The notes under the pieces were generated by a model. That model was not told where the DNA came from and did not search any database. It saw only the letters and a program-made list of their open reading frames with translations. The translations under genes and the position numbers were made by a program. DNA of 27,671 nucleotides from Leucosporidium creatinivorum (taxonomy: Eukaryota; Basidiomycota; Microbotryomycetes; Leucosporidiales; Leucosporidiaceae): positions 1-27,671 of the forward strand of contig BCKL01000053.1 in NCBI GenBank assembly GCA_001600635.1, in the 5' to 3' direction. Of this stretch, positions 10,617-20,085 are shown piece by piece (position 1 is the first letter of the stretch; each line of letters starts with the position of its first letter).

Positions 10617-12100
10617 GTCGAGCTGTTGGCGGGATGTTGACTGAGGCAGAGGTGCGACTTGAGCAGTTGCGAGAAGCGGACGAGCTCAGGAGGCAAGAGA
10701 AGTGTGGGGAGTGGAGGGCATGCGTCCCCCAAAGTTGAGGTAGAGGCAGAGACAGATCAGAGCACATGATGTGAATCTGGATCAGGCGAGGCTCTCCGCA
10801 ACACCAGATGCCCCTCGCTTGAAGTTGGAGCGAGCAACAGTTCGGCGAAGGGAGGTCGTCAGGTCCCAAGCTCTGTCAAGCCATCTGAGAGGCTATGAGG
10901 CTGCGTTTGGTAGGCCTTGAGTGAGTCGCAGACCCTGTACACTCCTCACATAGTATCCGACTCGTTCGGGCGCCGACATGAGCAGAAAAGAGAGCTCGGC
11001 GCTCACTCGCGAGGTCTCGTCGTCCTCGAATGCACTCCCACGCACTCGCCGTGGCACGTAGAAACGCGAAAGATGATAACGATGCTCCGCTGTCATCATG
11101 CGACGCCTGCCTGCCGCTGAAGTTCACTTAGCGACGGATTCGGCGAGAAGACGAGAGGACGCCGAGCGCAGAGCAGTGGCTGAGCTGTCAGAGCAATGCT
11201 CTCCAGCCTAGAAGTGAGGATGGGAGAGCACTGCTCTTTTACAGCCTGCAGCGCGTTACCCGCGCAGAGCCAGCTCACACGAGTACCGAAGCAGAGGCTG
11301 GCGAGATCGCTCCGCCAAGGTTCAGAAATCGAACGGAGCAGGGCTGACGCTCAAGCTCAGCTAAGGCTCATCAGCAGCAGATTTCGTTGCCTCAAACCCT
11401 GATCTAGAGAGTGAGCAACCCCTGCCCCGGTCCCATGCAGGACCGTTGCCAAGCCGAGCTCGTCAACGGTCAAGGTTGCGAGAGGGAGACCGCGCTGCGC
11501 GCCGTAAGCCAGTCTTCTCTCCCTCTGGATAGGCCAGAATCTCGAATACACGGACTGCTACATGGTGAGAGCCACTGGCGCCACGCAGCAGCAGCAAACT
11601 CTCTGTGAAGGAGCCTCGCGCTTCGAAAGAGTGGATCACCGGGAGCAGGTAGCAGCCCGCTCACACTGTATCGACGTCGCCTTGCGTATGTATATTCAGA
11701 CCTCCTCAGATCTGACTCTACTCCCCAGCTGCCACAGCCTCGAAGCAAGCAGCAGCGCGAGAAGAAGAGAGCCTGGCGGGGTCGATGCCAGCGCGGACGG
11801 CGAGGCTTGAGTCGGGACACCTCGCGGTTCGGCGACAGCGCTCTCCGGTTCACTGTTCCGGGGTGGCCCGTCTTCAAGCATCACTCGGTGCAGCACGAGC
11901 CTAGCCGGCACTGCCTCTGAGCAAAGGAGGAAGCCTGATTGCCAAGCCGAACTTGACGTCTCATCTCGCAAGCCGAATTCAGAAGCCATGCCTACACGAC
12001 CTGCAGCGCTACAGCGGCTATGGGGCACTCGAGCCGGCTCCAGCAGCTCTACTATACCTCGCTCACCCAGAAAGGCGTAGCAGAGCAAAAAAGTACCTAC
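10617..12100. other. Gene-poor intergenic DNA, left of the inverted repeat
   Basis: This is the upstream region of the membrane-protein gene and the left part of a 3.5-kb gene-poor block. Open frames here begin with non-ATG codons, are short and resemble nothing. CGCCGAG/CTCGGCG words recur. The limit with the repeat arm is gradual, so its outer ~100 bp may belong to the arm. No RNA gene was found by eye. Confidence 0.5.
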
Positions 12101-13850
12101 ACAAGCGCCGAGAACAGGGCCGAGCGCTTTGGAGTGGCTGGTCTCGAATTCGTGTGGCTTCTCGACAGCATGGACTCCATTTGATGTGAGATCAAACAAC
12201 TCGGGCAAGCAGGGAGGGCCTCCTCCAGCCTCGAGCCTGGGAACGACCCGGTCAGCGCCGAGCTTGCTCGACCGTTCAGCGCACTTGCGGTCGGCGCTCG
12301 CAATCGACTGAAAGTTTGTAGCGCAGCATGTTACTCAGTCATGATCGCAAGCTAGAGCACCTGCACTGCAAGCGCCCGAGCGAAGCGGAAGGCGTGCGCC
12401 GAGCTGCTCACGCGGTCATCGGGAGACCCTGCGGGACTCACTGATGAGACAGTCCTTCCACGCGAGCTTGTGCAAAGCCTTCCTCTAGCCGGACAACTCC
12501 TCTCCTGCTTAGGAGCAAAGATGAAGAGCGAGCGGATCTCGACCGAGCCCCGGACAAGCTCGGCGCGATGCAGTGAGTTGTTTTGCTACAGCTTGAGCTC
12601 GTTTATCGCTAAGCAGACGCGTCCTGACCGGTGTGGCGAGCTCACATTCGCTGAAGCCGCTCCCGAGCTCCCCACTCGAGCGAAGAGCCCCGGTTGCGAA
12701 TCGCGCCGAGCTCGCTGTGGCTGACCGAGAAACAGCGTGAAGGCTGCGTGCGGGATGATCGAGTTGATCAACTACTCCTTTCGACACCTTCCATCACGCA
12801 AGACCACACATGCAGCGCAAGCGCGGGACTGGGCGAAGGAGCGTGAGACGGGAGCGCCGAGAGGGACGAGTGATGCTTGAACAGCGCCTTCGGGAATTGC
12901 AAGAAGTGTCAGGGAGCGTCAACAAGAGCACCTCCAGTTCCACAACCCCTCCACCTCGCGATGGGAGAGCTGCCGAGCGAGGGCCCTTTCGAGAGCGCCA
13001 AGCTCGCAAGCCGAGACGACCTTCAGATCAGGTGCTGCCATCTTCATCTCGCTCTCTTGAGTAGTTAGGGAGTACCTTCGAGCCTGGCAGGACATCTGGA
13101 CGTAGACAGACGTCCTCACAGGCCTCCCGCTTGCAAGGACATCCCTCGGCCGAAAGTCGAAGCCTCCTCCACATCGCCTAGCTCCCCCTGCACCCTACAC
13201 TACAGCTTCTACAGTGCATCTAAGGTCCAAGTCGATCCCTCAGCCAGCCGCTTGATGAGCTAGCACCGGTATCAGCGAAGGAGGGCCGTCTGAGCACCGA
13301 GTCGACACTCGCGGAGCTCTGATGTCCAGCTTGACCGCATGGCTGAGTACAGCTACAAGCGAACAGCTTTCAGCGAGCAGGGCGGGGATCGAATAGCTTT
13401 GACGCGTCGCCTCTCCGCGAGAGAACGAGCGATAGAGCAGACCGACTGTTCGCCGAGCGCCGATGGAGAGCGTAGGTACCTCGATCTGCTCTTTCAAGGA
13501 CGTTTATATGCTGCTGCTAGCTGACAGCGTCCGATAGCACTTCTAAGGAGACAAAGCCTTCCTCGAGCGCAGTGAGACCCCCCGTACGCGCTGAGCTTGC
13601 GGGAGATCCTCTCGGCGCCGAGACTGCCAGCTCTGAAGCGTTTGTCTCGCTGTGTGTAGCGGACCAACAAGTCCTATCGCATTCACTCAGCCAGCACACC
13701 TGCACTGCAGACGCGCGAGCGAGCGAAAGACGAGCGAGTTGAGCTGCTCGGCGAAGGCGAACGACCAAGCGCTACAGGTCTCGGGGTGGCCGCTCACCAG
13801 CTGCTGCGTGAGTGAAGCGATACAAGACCACTGAGCAGCTGCATGCTCTA
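12100..13850 (+). repeat. Left arm of a diverged ~1.8-kb inverted repeat flanking IMP4
   Basis: Read in reverse complement, this segment aligns in order with 17150-18970. Anchors (left / right, the right on the opposite strand): GAACGACCC at 12241 / 18830s; CACTGCAAGCGC at ~12365 / 18690; GACCGAGCC at 12540 / 18520; AGGCTGCGTGCGG at ~12740 / 18245; ATCGCGAGGTGGAGG at ~12950 / 18020; CAGACGGCCCTCC at ~13280 / 17697; a TATA-like site at 13501-13510 / 17481-17490; TCTCGGCGCCGAG at ~13610 / 17370. By eye identity is about 70-80%, with islands over 90% and many small gaps. No recognisable protein is encoded. The ends are not sharp and no target-site duplication was seen. Confidence 0.8.
13105..13181 (-). 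other. Conserved island in the left arm with an ATG-led Cys-rich short frame
   Basis: On the minus strand an ATG at 13174 opens a frame reading MWRRLRLSAEGCPCKREA, then CEDVC. The right arm has the matching MSRRLPLSAEGCPCKREA frame from 17808. Over this island the two arms differ at only a handful of positions, far fewer than around it. The left frame runs 40 codons. Whether it is translated is unknown. It could equally be a conserved non-coding segment or chance. Confidence 0.3.
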
Positions 13851-14090
13851 TCCCCTCGATGAGGAAATAAAGCGCACAGCAAGAGCGATCTCGAGGCGCT
13901 CCCTGCGAGCGAACAGCGAGCTGTAAGAAGTCAGGACAAGTCGGAGGGGGTCCAGCAGAGCAGTGGGAGCAGCTTCAAGCGAGCAGAAGAGCTGTAGGAC
14001 AGTACAACAGGAAGCAGCCCGAGACGTCGAAAGCCAACCTTCGCCGCTTCAGAAACCGCACTTTCTCCTTCTCACAACAACCTCGTCACC
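13851..14090 (+). promoter_or_regulatory. IMP4 upstream region
   Basis: This is the spacer between the left repeat arm and the IMP4 start. It becomes pyrimidine-rich next to the gene (CTTTCTCCTTCTC at about 14060-14072), followed by CACAACAACCTCGTCACC and the ATG, which has a good CACCATGG-like context. No TATA box was fixed. Confidence 0.45.
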
Positions 14091-16445
14091 ATGGTTTGTC
14101 CTCTGTAGCTCATTATCCCTACTCAGCTAACGAGTGCATCTACAACAGCTCCGCCGACAAACCCGCCTCCGCCGAGAATTCCTGTACCAAAAGTCGTTGG
14201 AGCAAAAAGAGCGGCAGATTTGGGAGAGGAAGCAGAGGGTTAAAGATCTGTTGGCCAAGGGCAAGGAAGTGCCCAGGGGACAGGGAGTAGGAGAGAGGGA
14301 GGGAAGGATGGACGCCGAGGGAGGAGGTGAGTACAGTGCAGGGCTGGTGCTGGAGAGCGGAGAGGAGCTGAGGGGCGGTGGGAGCTGTGGAGAGGGAGAG
14401 CTACAGGGGCAGAAGGGGACAGCTTGCAGAGCTGGAGGAGCTACTCCTGCACCGCTCTACCACGCTACAGCTGCTCTCAACTCGCCTCTACGCCCGGCCC
14501 GAGTGAGGGAGCTAAGCTCTTTCGCTCGGGCAGGCTAAGTCGGTGATAAGATGAGCCGATGGGCTGCAGCGACGTCTTGGTGATCTCATACAGAGCCTAT
14601 CGCATCCCTGCTGCGTTCGCCGAGCTACGCTGGCCTCGTACAGCTCGCAGAGCTCGGCGAGGCAGCGTTTGAGCTGCTGGCTGATGTGCAGGGAGGGTCT
14701 TGGGGGACAGGTTGTACACGAGCTCTCCATCTTCACGCTACGCACGTCTCGCGCTGCTCGCTGAGTGGAGCTCGTCCGGCGCGATGCTTCTGGAAGGAAG
14801 GAAGTTCGGCGCCGACCAGCGATCGCCTTCGAGGGGTCCGTTGAGTCGCAAGAGACTTCAGAAGGGCGCTTGCATGCCGCTCCCTAGCTCTCTCACCTCT
14901 AGCCTTCTTTACGCACCGAGCACTGACCCTTTGCTCCGCCTCCTACTACTCCCTCATCTCTCCCCCATCCCTCTCCACCTCCCCCTACCCTCGCTCTCCC
15001 CTTCACTTCGACTCACACAACAGCCCCCCTCACCCACATCGACGACGAGTACTCAAACGCCGGTATCGAGGACCCGCGAGTGCTCATTACCACCTCGCGA
15101 GACCCGAGTTCCAAGCTCGCTCAGTTCGCCAAGGTGGGTCTTGCGCTTCTCCCACCCTCATCACACCCTCCATCCTCCTTCCACCTCCCCCCATCCTCTC
15201 CCTCACCTCGACCCCGCCGCTCCCGCCCGCCTCTCCCCTCCCAACCGCTCGCTCGGCGCTAATTCCTCCCTCCCCCTCGCAGGAAATGCGCCTCTGCTTC
15301 CCCAACTCGACCCGCATCAACCGCGGAAACTATGTCATGAAAGACCTGGCCGCCGCCTGCCGCACCAACGGCATCACCGACCTCGTCGTCCTGCATGAGC
15401 ATCGTGGAGTCCCTGATGCGCTGATGCTCAGCCATTTTCCTCATGGACCGACCGTGCTATTTACGTTGACGGGGGTGGTGTTGAGGCATAGTTTGGAGGG
15501 AGTGCAGGGCGCGACGGTGTCGGAGCAGTACCCTCAGTGAGCTCGAGCGGGTTCGGCGAGCGAGGAGTTCGGCGCTGAACCATCTCGCTTCTATCAACGT
15601 TCTCACCTCCCGCTTACCTACTCGACTCGACCACCCTCACTCTTTTCAACTCCTCCCACTTCTTTCGCTGCCCAACCACTCTGCAACAGCCTCATCTTCG
15701 AAGGCTTCGGTTCCAAGCTCGGCAAGCGCGTACAGGATGCGCTCAAGTTCTGCTTCCCGGTACCCAAGTGAGCTCTTCCGCTCGGTTGCTTCCTCCTTCT
15801 CCTGTCTCCCTCCTACTCCACCTTCCTGATCCTTCGATTCTCGGCGACCGCCGCTGGACGAATCGAAAGCTGACCAACTCGCGCGTTCGCAGGGAGGACT
15901 CGAAGCGAACAATGACGTTCGTTAACGAGGGCGACTTTATCTCCTTCCGGTGCGTTACTCTCTTCCCGTCTCCCTCTCACCAGCTCGAGCTCAGTGCTGA
16001 CTTTCCCTTTCCCCTCTCCTTCTTCTGTATTCCTCCATCTTCGCGCCTCGCCTCGACTCTCTCCCTCTCCCCTTATACATACACGATAGCCACCACGTCT
16101 TTGTCAAGACCTCTCACAAGGAGGTGCAGCTTGCGGAGGTCGGACCGCGGTTCGAGATGAGGCGTGAGTTTGCAATCTCTCGGCGCGGTTCGTCGCTTTG
16201 CCCGACCGATTGCTGACTCTCTCCCTTTCCCGCTCCTCTCCCTTTCTTCCCCTCGCCTTCTCACCCCTCCTCTTCCCCTCCTTACCTCTCAACTCCCCCA
16301 CCCCCCTCCCCCTCGCCAACCCCCCTCGCTCACACCCTCAACAGCCTACGAAATCAAGCAAGGCACAATCGAGCAGGTCGAGGCGGACACGGAATGGGTC
16401 CTGCGGCCGTACCAGCGTACTGCGAGGAAGAGGAATCAGCTGTAG
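14091..16445 (+). CDS. IMP4: IMP4, U3 small nucleolar ribonucleoprotein (Brix domain)
   Basis: A nucleolar protein that works with IMP3 and MPP10 in the U3 snoRNP/SSU processome for early 18S rRNA processing. Exons: 14091-14093, 14149-14326, 15024-15133, 15283-15536, 15690-15767, 15893-15949, 16090-16163, 16345-16445; 284 aa, close to the ~290 aa of the family. Seen: N-terminal basic helix [20 protein letters not shown]; then the Brix domain with [139 protein letters not shown] and [17 protein letters not shown]. These match IMP4 orthologues nearly word for word. The segment after residue ~45 ([18 protein letters not shown]) is less typical. The first exon consists of the ATG alone, and intron 2 is 697 nt. 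The gene sits between inverted repeat arms. Confidence 0.95.
14327..15023 (+). other. Long (697-nt) intron 2 of IMP4
   Basis: Donor GTGAGT at 14327; acceptor CACAACAG ending at 15023; phase 1 on both sides (G + CC gives Ala before PLTHIDDEY). The first ~550 nt look like the gene-poor intergenic DNA here (CGCCGAG words, GCTACAGCTG-like runs). The last ~100 nt are strongly pyrimidine-rich. Since the spliced protein is already full length, no hidden exon is needed. Confidence 0.75.
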
Positions 16446-17149
16446 ATTTACTCTCGACGCCGAGCGGGGAGGCAGGAGGAGAGAGGAGAGAGGAGGGAGG
16501 ATGGGAGGGAGGGAGACTGTATTGTATTGTTACTTGTTTCGTCTTTTCTACCCTTCCACCGAGCGCTGAGAGAGGAAGGAGTGTCTGTCGACCGAGCGAG
16601 ACGAGAGGCCGAGTTTCGAGTCGACCTCTTTTGCTCTCCCGCTTCGACCTGCTCGTCTTGCTCTGCTCTGCTCCCTGCGTTTAGGGACTGCTAGGTCATT
16701 CGAGATGGGTAGCCGTATGCTGTACGGTGCGCGGAGAGGCGAGAGGGCGCTGTAGCTCACTCAACGAGGGCGGAAGGCCAGGAGGGAGGTTCATCTCGCG
16801 CTCGCGCTCCCAGGTTCGGCGAGCAGCAGGAGCTGCTGGGCGTTGGCTGGGTAGACGGTTCGCACCTGGACTCACTGTGCTTGCTGCCAGCCCCTCAACG
16901 ACCAGCAGGGCTTTCGAGTCAGCCGGTAGCTGTCGTCGCTCGCTCGTTCTCAGGTCTGTGCTGTTCGCTCGCTGGTCAAGGGACTGGTGAACGAGGGTGC
17001 TAAGTCCAACGTGAAGTGGCGGAGGAATACTGCGCTCCGATAGCGGGTTGTGTGCACGCTTGCCGAGCTCAAAGGGCTTCCGGAGTCGGACAAGTCGAGC
17101 CGAGCATGCCCGAGTCGGTCAAATCAGCATGCTGCAGGCCTTTGCTCTG
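16446..17149. other. IMP4 3' region and gene-poor spacer
   Basis: Purine-rich GGAGG runs lie just past the IMP4 stop (16468-16515). After that the sequence is the usual gene-poor type. Open frames start with non-ATG codons and have no recognisable content. The right repeat arm begins gradually around 17130-17200. Confidence 0.5.
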
Positions 17150-17480
17150 CCCTGAGTGGAGAGGTGGAATAGCTACTATCAATATAGGCGATCCTGTGCG
17201 ACGAGCAGGCTGGTCTGCCGCTGAAACTTTCCCCCATCGCCGAGCAGCTCGACTCGCCCTCCTTCCGCTCGCTTGGCCGTTTGCAGTGCAGATTCGCTCG
17301 CCGAGTAGTTGCTGTGAGGCTCGGCGCTCTGCTACACATGGCGACTTGAATGCTACAGGACCTGGAAGTCTCGGCGCCGAGGGGAACTGTGGCAAGCTCA
17401 GCACTTGCGGGGGATCTCTCTACGCTTGAGGAATGGCCTTGATCCTTACAAGTGCTGTTGGATGCTATCATCCAGCAACA

Positions 17481-17490
17481 ATATATAAAC
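17481..17490 (+). promoter_or_regulatory. TATA-like site conserved in both repeat arms
   Basis: ATATATAAAC followed by GTCTTTGACAGAGCAG. The left arm has CATATAAACG (13501-13510, minus strand) followed by TCCTTGAAAGAGCAG. In both arms the site lies ~325-330 bp before the ATG of the conserved island and points away from IMP4. Promoter function is inferred only from this arrangement. Confidence 0.3.
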
Positions 17491-17807
17491 GTCTTTGACA
17501 GAGCAGGTGGAGGTACGCTCTCCACCGGCGCTCGGCGAGCAGTCGAGTCTGCTCTTTCGCTCTTTCTCTCGCAGAGAGGACAAGCGTCAGAGCTATTTGA
17601 TCTCTGCGCTGTTCGCTGAAGGCTGCTCGCTTGTAGTCGTAGTCAGCTGTGCGCTTGAGCTGATCAATTGACTCGGCGACTCTCGACGCGGTGTGCAGAC
17701 GGCCCTCCTTCGCTCATACCGGTGCTAGCTGAGCAAGCGTTCGGCTGCGTGATGACTTTGGCGCGTGGACGCACGACAGAAGCTATAGTGCATGATCAAG
17801 CTAGGCG

Positions 17808-18059
17808 ATGTCGAGGAGGCTTCCACTCTCGGCCGAGGGATGTCCTTGTAAGCGGGAGGCCTGTGAGGACGTCTGTCTGGTCCATATGTCCTACCAGGCT
17901 CTAAGGTATTCCTTCACTACTCAAGAGATCGAGATAGAGAAGGCAGCACTTCATCTCGCCGCCATCTCGGCTTGCGAGTCGGCGCTCTCGCAGGAGAGCT
18001 CGCTCAGCAGCTCTTCCATCGCGAGGTGGAGGGGGTGTGGGGCTTCCGAGGTCTTCTAA
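17808..18059 (+). other. Possible small Cys-rich frame in the right arm (relic or short gene, unproven)
   Basis: An 83-codon ATG-started frame. Its first ~23 codons (MSRRLPLSAEGCPCKREA, CEDVC) are conserved in the left arm with an ATG at the same point. Two of the four visible differences in these codons are silent. Past that point a one-base length difference puts the two arms in different frames, so at most one arm could encode the longer product. I recognise no family. It may be an old broken gene copied in the inverted duplication, a conserved non-coding element, or coincidence. Confidence 0.25.
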
Positions 18060-18334
18060 CGCGTCCGAGCGCTTCATGAAACACCTGAACAGGCTATTCG
18101 AGCTCCGATCGCCCGCGCCCTTCGAAAGCTCGGCTCTGTCGCCTTGCGCTCTTTCGCTCATTCTTGCGCTTGCGCTGCAGGTGGGGGATTGCGTGATGCG
18201 CGTCTGCAGTGGGAGTAGCTGATCGATTCGACCGGGCCGCACGCAGCCTTCGCGCTGTTCTCGGGAACACGGCGAGCTCGGCACCCTTCGCAAGCGGGGC
18301 TCTTGAACTCTTCGCTTGGGCAGGCAGCTTGGGT

Positions 18335-18456
18335 GCGACTTTAGCTGGTGAAGGGAAGCCAGAGCGTTGCTGGGAAAGGTACTGCTAGTAAGAGGCGACT
18401 TTAGCTGGTGAAGGGAAGCCAGAGCGTTGCTGGGAAAGGTACTGCTAGTAAGAGGC
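18335..18456 (+). repeat. Perfect 60-bp tandem duplication
   Basis: Two identical 60-bp units at 18335-18394 and 18395-18454 (the match continues 2 bp further). Each begins GCGACTTTAGCTGGTGAAGG and ends CTGCTAGTAAGAG. No base differs between the copies, so the duplication is recent compared with the surrounding arm. Confidence 0.95.
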
Positions 18457-18970
18457 AAGCTCAGCCTGTGGCAGAACGCCTCATTGCCATTTTCTCACGT
18501 TGATGCGCGGCCACGGCTCGGTCAACACCCTCTCGCTTGTCATTGCTCCCTTAGGTAAGGGGAGGGACTATAAGTATACTAGTGATCTTGCGAAGCCCTG
18601 GGCTCATAGCGCACCAGTTCAGATAGCGGCGGAGGCTGTAAACTTCGCTTGAACCGTGCGAGCAGCTCGGCGCTCCCTCGTTCCGCTTCGCTCGAGCGCT
18701 TGCAGTGCCGGTGCTTGCGGTTGCAGTGAGGAAGAGCACACGTCTGGACCTGACTATAGGTGAGAACTGTGCTAGACGGTCATGAGTGCTGTGACTCTGA
18801 GGATGCGCGGGCTCAGCGCCGAGCGGGTCGTTCTCAGGCTCTCAGTCGGAGGACGCACTCTCCTCTTGCTCGATACGCTCTCATCTCAAAAGTGCTCAGC
18901 TTGTACTCTTGGCCGTGAGCCAGGCCAAGAATGCAGATATAGAGCTCTACGTTGCTCATTCTTGTGCTCG

Positions 18971-20085
18971 GCGCTCGCTCAAGTCGGCCACCGCTTGGCT
19001 CTCCCTTCCGTCGAGCAGACAAGGGGTAGTGGAGCTAGAATCGCCGAGTTGAGGTAGCGAGGCACTACATGTACTCGCCCGACAGGGATGGCACAGCTGA
19101 ACCAGGTTGCAGCTCGGCTCGAGGCTGACAGGTTCTCGGCAATTGCGCCTCCATTGATTGCCCAGAGGCAGTCTCAAGGAGACTGACATTGCGCTGAGCG
19201 ATACTTGGATTCCGTCATTCGCCGATTGGTGTGCCGATGCTTGAACAAGAATTTGCAAGACAGATCCACGGGAGCTCGACTTTGCCAATCCCGTCTCGGT
19301 CGACCGTTCTCTCTGCCCTATGCTGCTAGCTGGAGCTGGTGGCTGGTGAGGGGTAGGATCAGATCCTGTGGGTGCCTCAGACCTCAGGCCAGAGCTCGAC
19401 GCACTGCATCCGTGCTTGGGCTCGAGCCCAAGCGCTCTTCCGTTTCCCAACCTTTGCATTGGCTTCTCGCGCTTCAGGGAGCGTGAGGGTTGAAGCTGTA
19501 TCGAGGCGGAAACGTAGGGAGGCATATTTCTGGCGACTACCTGGGTGGTGAGCTGACGTGTGCCGGCCTGTGAGGAGAACAGCGAGAGCTTCCGAGTCGC
19601 CGAGAGCTTCGCCGAGAATTGGCGCCGAGAAGCAGCGGGAGCTCTGTTGTTGACTGCCACAGGCAGGAGTGCGGTTCAAGTAGCCTCAAGTACTCTATAT
19701 CCAACGCTGAACACTCTCGCGGTGCTGCTCTACCCGTTTAATGAGCTACAACGTACGGCGAGCTGGTGAAAAGCGATCGCCGAGAACAGGCGTCAAGTCG
19801 ACTCGGAGCACTCTAAACATACGCAAGAAGTCTTCTCGAATCAGAAAGCCATCTATCAAGTGCTACAGGCAGCTCTGCAGCCGAGGCCCCTTTTTCCACA
19901 CTCCCGCGTTTCGAGCTTCGACCCCCTCCTTCGCTCCCTCCTCAACTTCACCTCGTCCCTTCGACCGCCCTTCGATTCGCTCAAGAGGAGGACTACAAGC
20001 TTACACATTCGACGCTCCAGCGTATACCTCCTTCGCCTGCCGTCTGTAGTCGAGCAGACAGACGCGCCCAGCTCATCCAACACGC
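18971..20085. other. Gene-poor DNA, then promoter and leader of the RhoGEF gene
   Basis: The left part is ordinary gene-poor sequence with CGCCGAG words (a dense cluster at about 19595-19635). A 234-codon minus-strand open frame (18956-19660) starts with GTG and is Ser/Arg/Ala-rich without recognisable content; I do not call it. From ~19885 to 19985 the plus strand is pyrimidine-rich (CCCTTTTTCCACACTCCC, CCCTCCTTCGCTCCCTCC), typical of a fungal promoter before the ATG at 20086. Confidence 0.5.

Larger units (their letters stand above)
17150..18970 (-). repeat. Right arm of the diverged inverted repeat flanking IMP4
   Basis: This is the reverse-complement partner of 12100-13850, with the anchors listed there. 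It carries a TATA-like ATATATAAAC at 17481-17490, the ATG-led conserved island at 17801-17880, and a perfect 60-bp tandem duplication at 18335-18454 that is single-copy in the left arm. The duplication therefore arose after the two arms separated. The 50-60-bp motif around CTGCA(C/G)(T/C)GCAAGCGC with nearby GAGCGAA occurs about three times per arm (near 17285, 18165 and 18690 here), suggesting a smaller repeat inside the arm. Confidence 0.8.

Noticed and set aside
11696-12208. 170-codon minus-strand open frame with a hydrophobic stretch
   Set aside because: It begins with TTG, has no in-frame ATG near the start and partly overlaps the repeat arm, so coding is not supported.
14327-15023. snoRNA gene within the long IMP4 intron
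   Set aside because: No convincing C/D or H/ACA box pair with a closing stem was found by eye.
17901-18458. 185-codon minus-strand open frame with a doubled 20-residue N-terminus
   Set aside because: The doubling is just the 60-bp tandem repeat (a multiple of three). The frame is not kept in the partner arm and resembles no protein.
12100-18970. Reading the inverted arms as LTRs, or as a DNA transposon carrying a transposase
   Set aside because: The arms are inverted, not direct. No transposase, integrase or reverse transcriptase motif was seen, and no sharp termini or target-site duplication.
12100-18970. Regional centromere with inverted repeats around a core
   Set aside because: The core contains an actively structured essential gene and lies under 15 kb from the telomere. 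Nothing positive supports a centromere.
18956-19660. 234-codon minus-strand open frame in the gene-poor block
   Set aside because: It starts at GTG rather than ATG, is Ser/Arg/Ala-rich with no recognisable motif, and long chance frames are common at this GC content.
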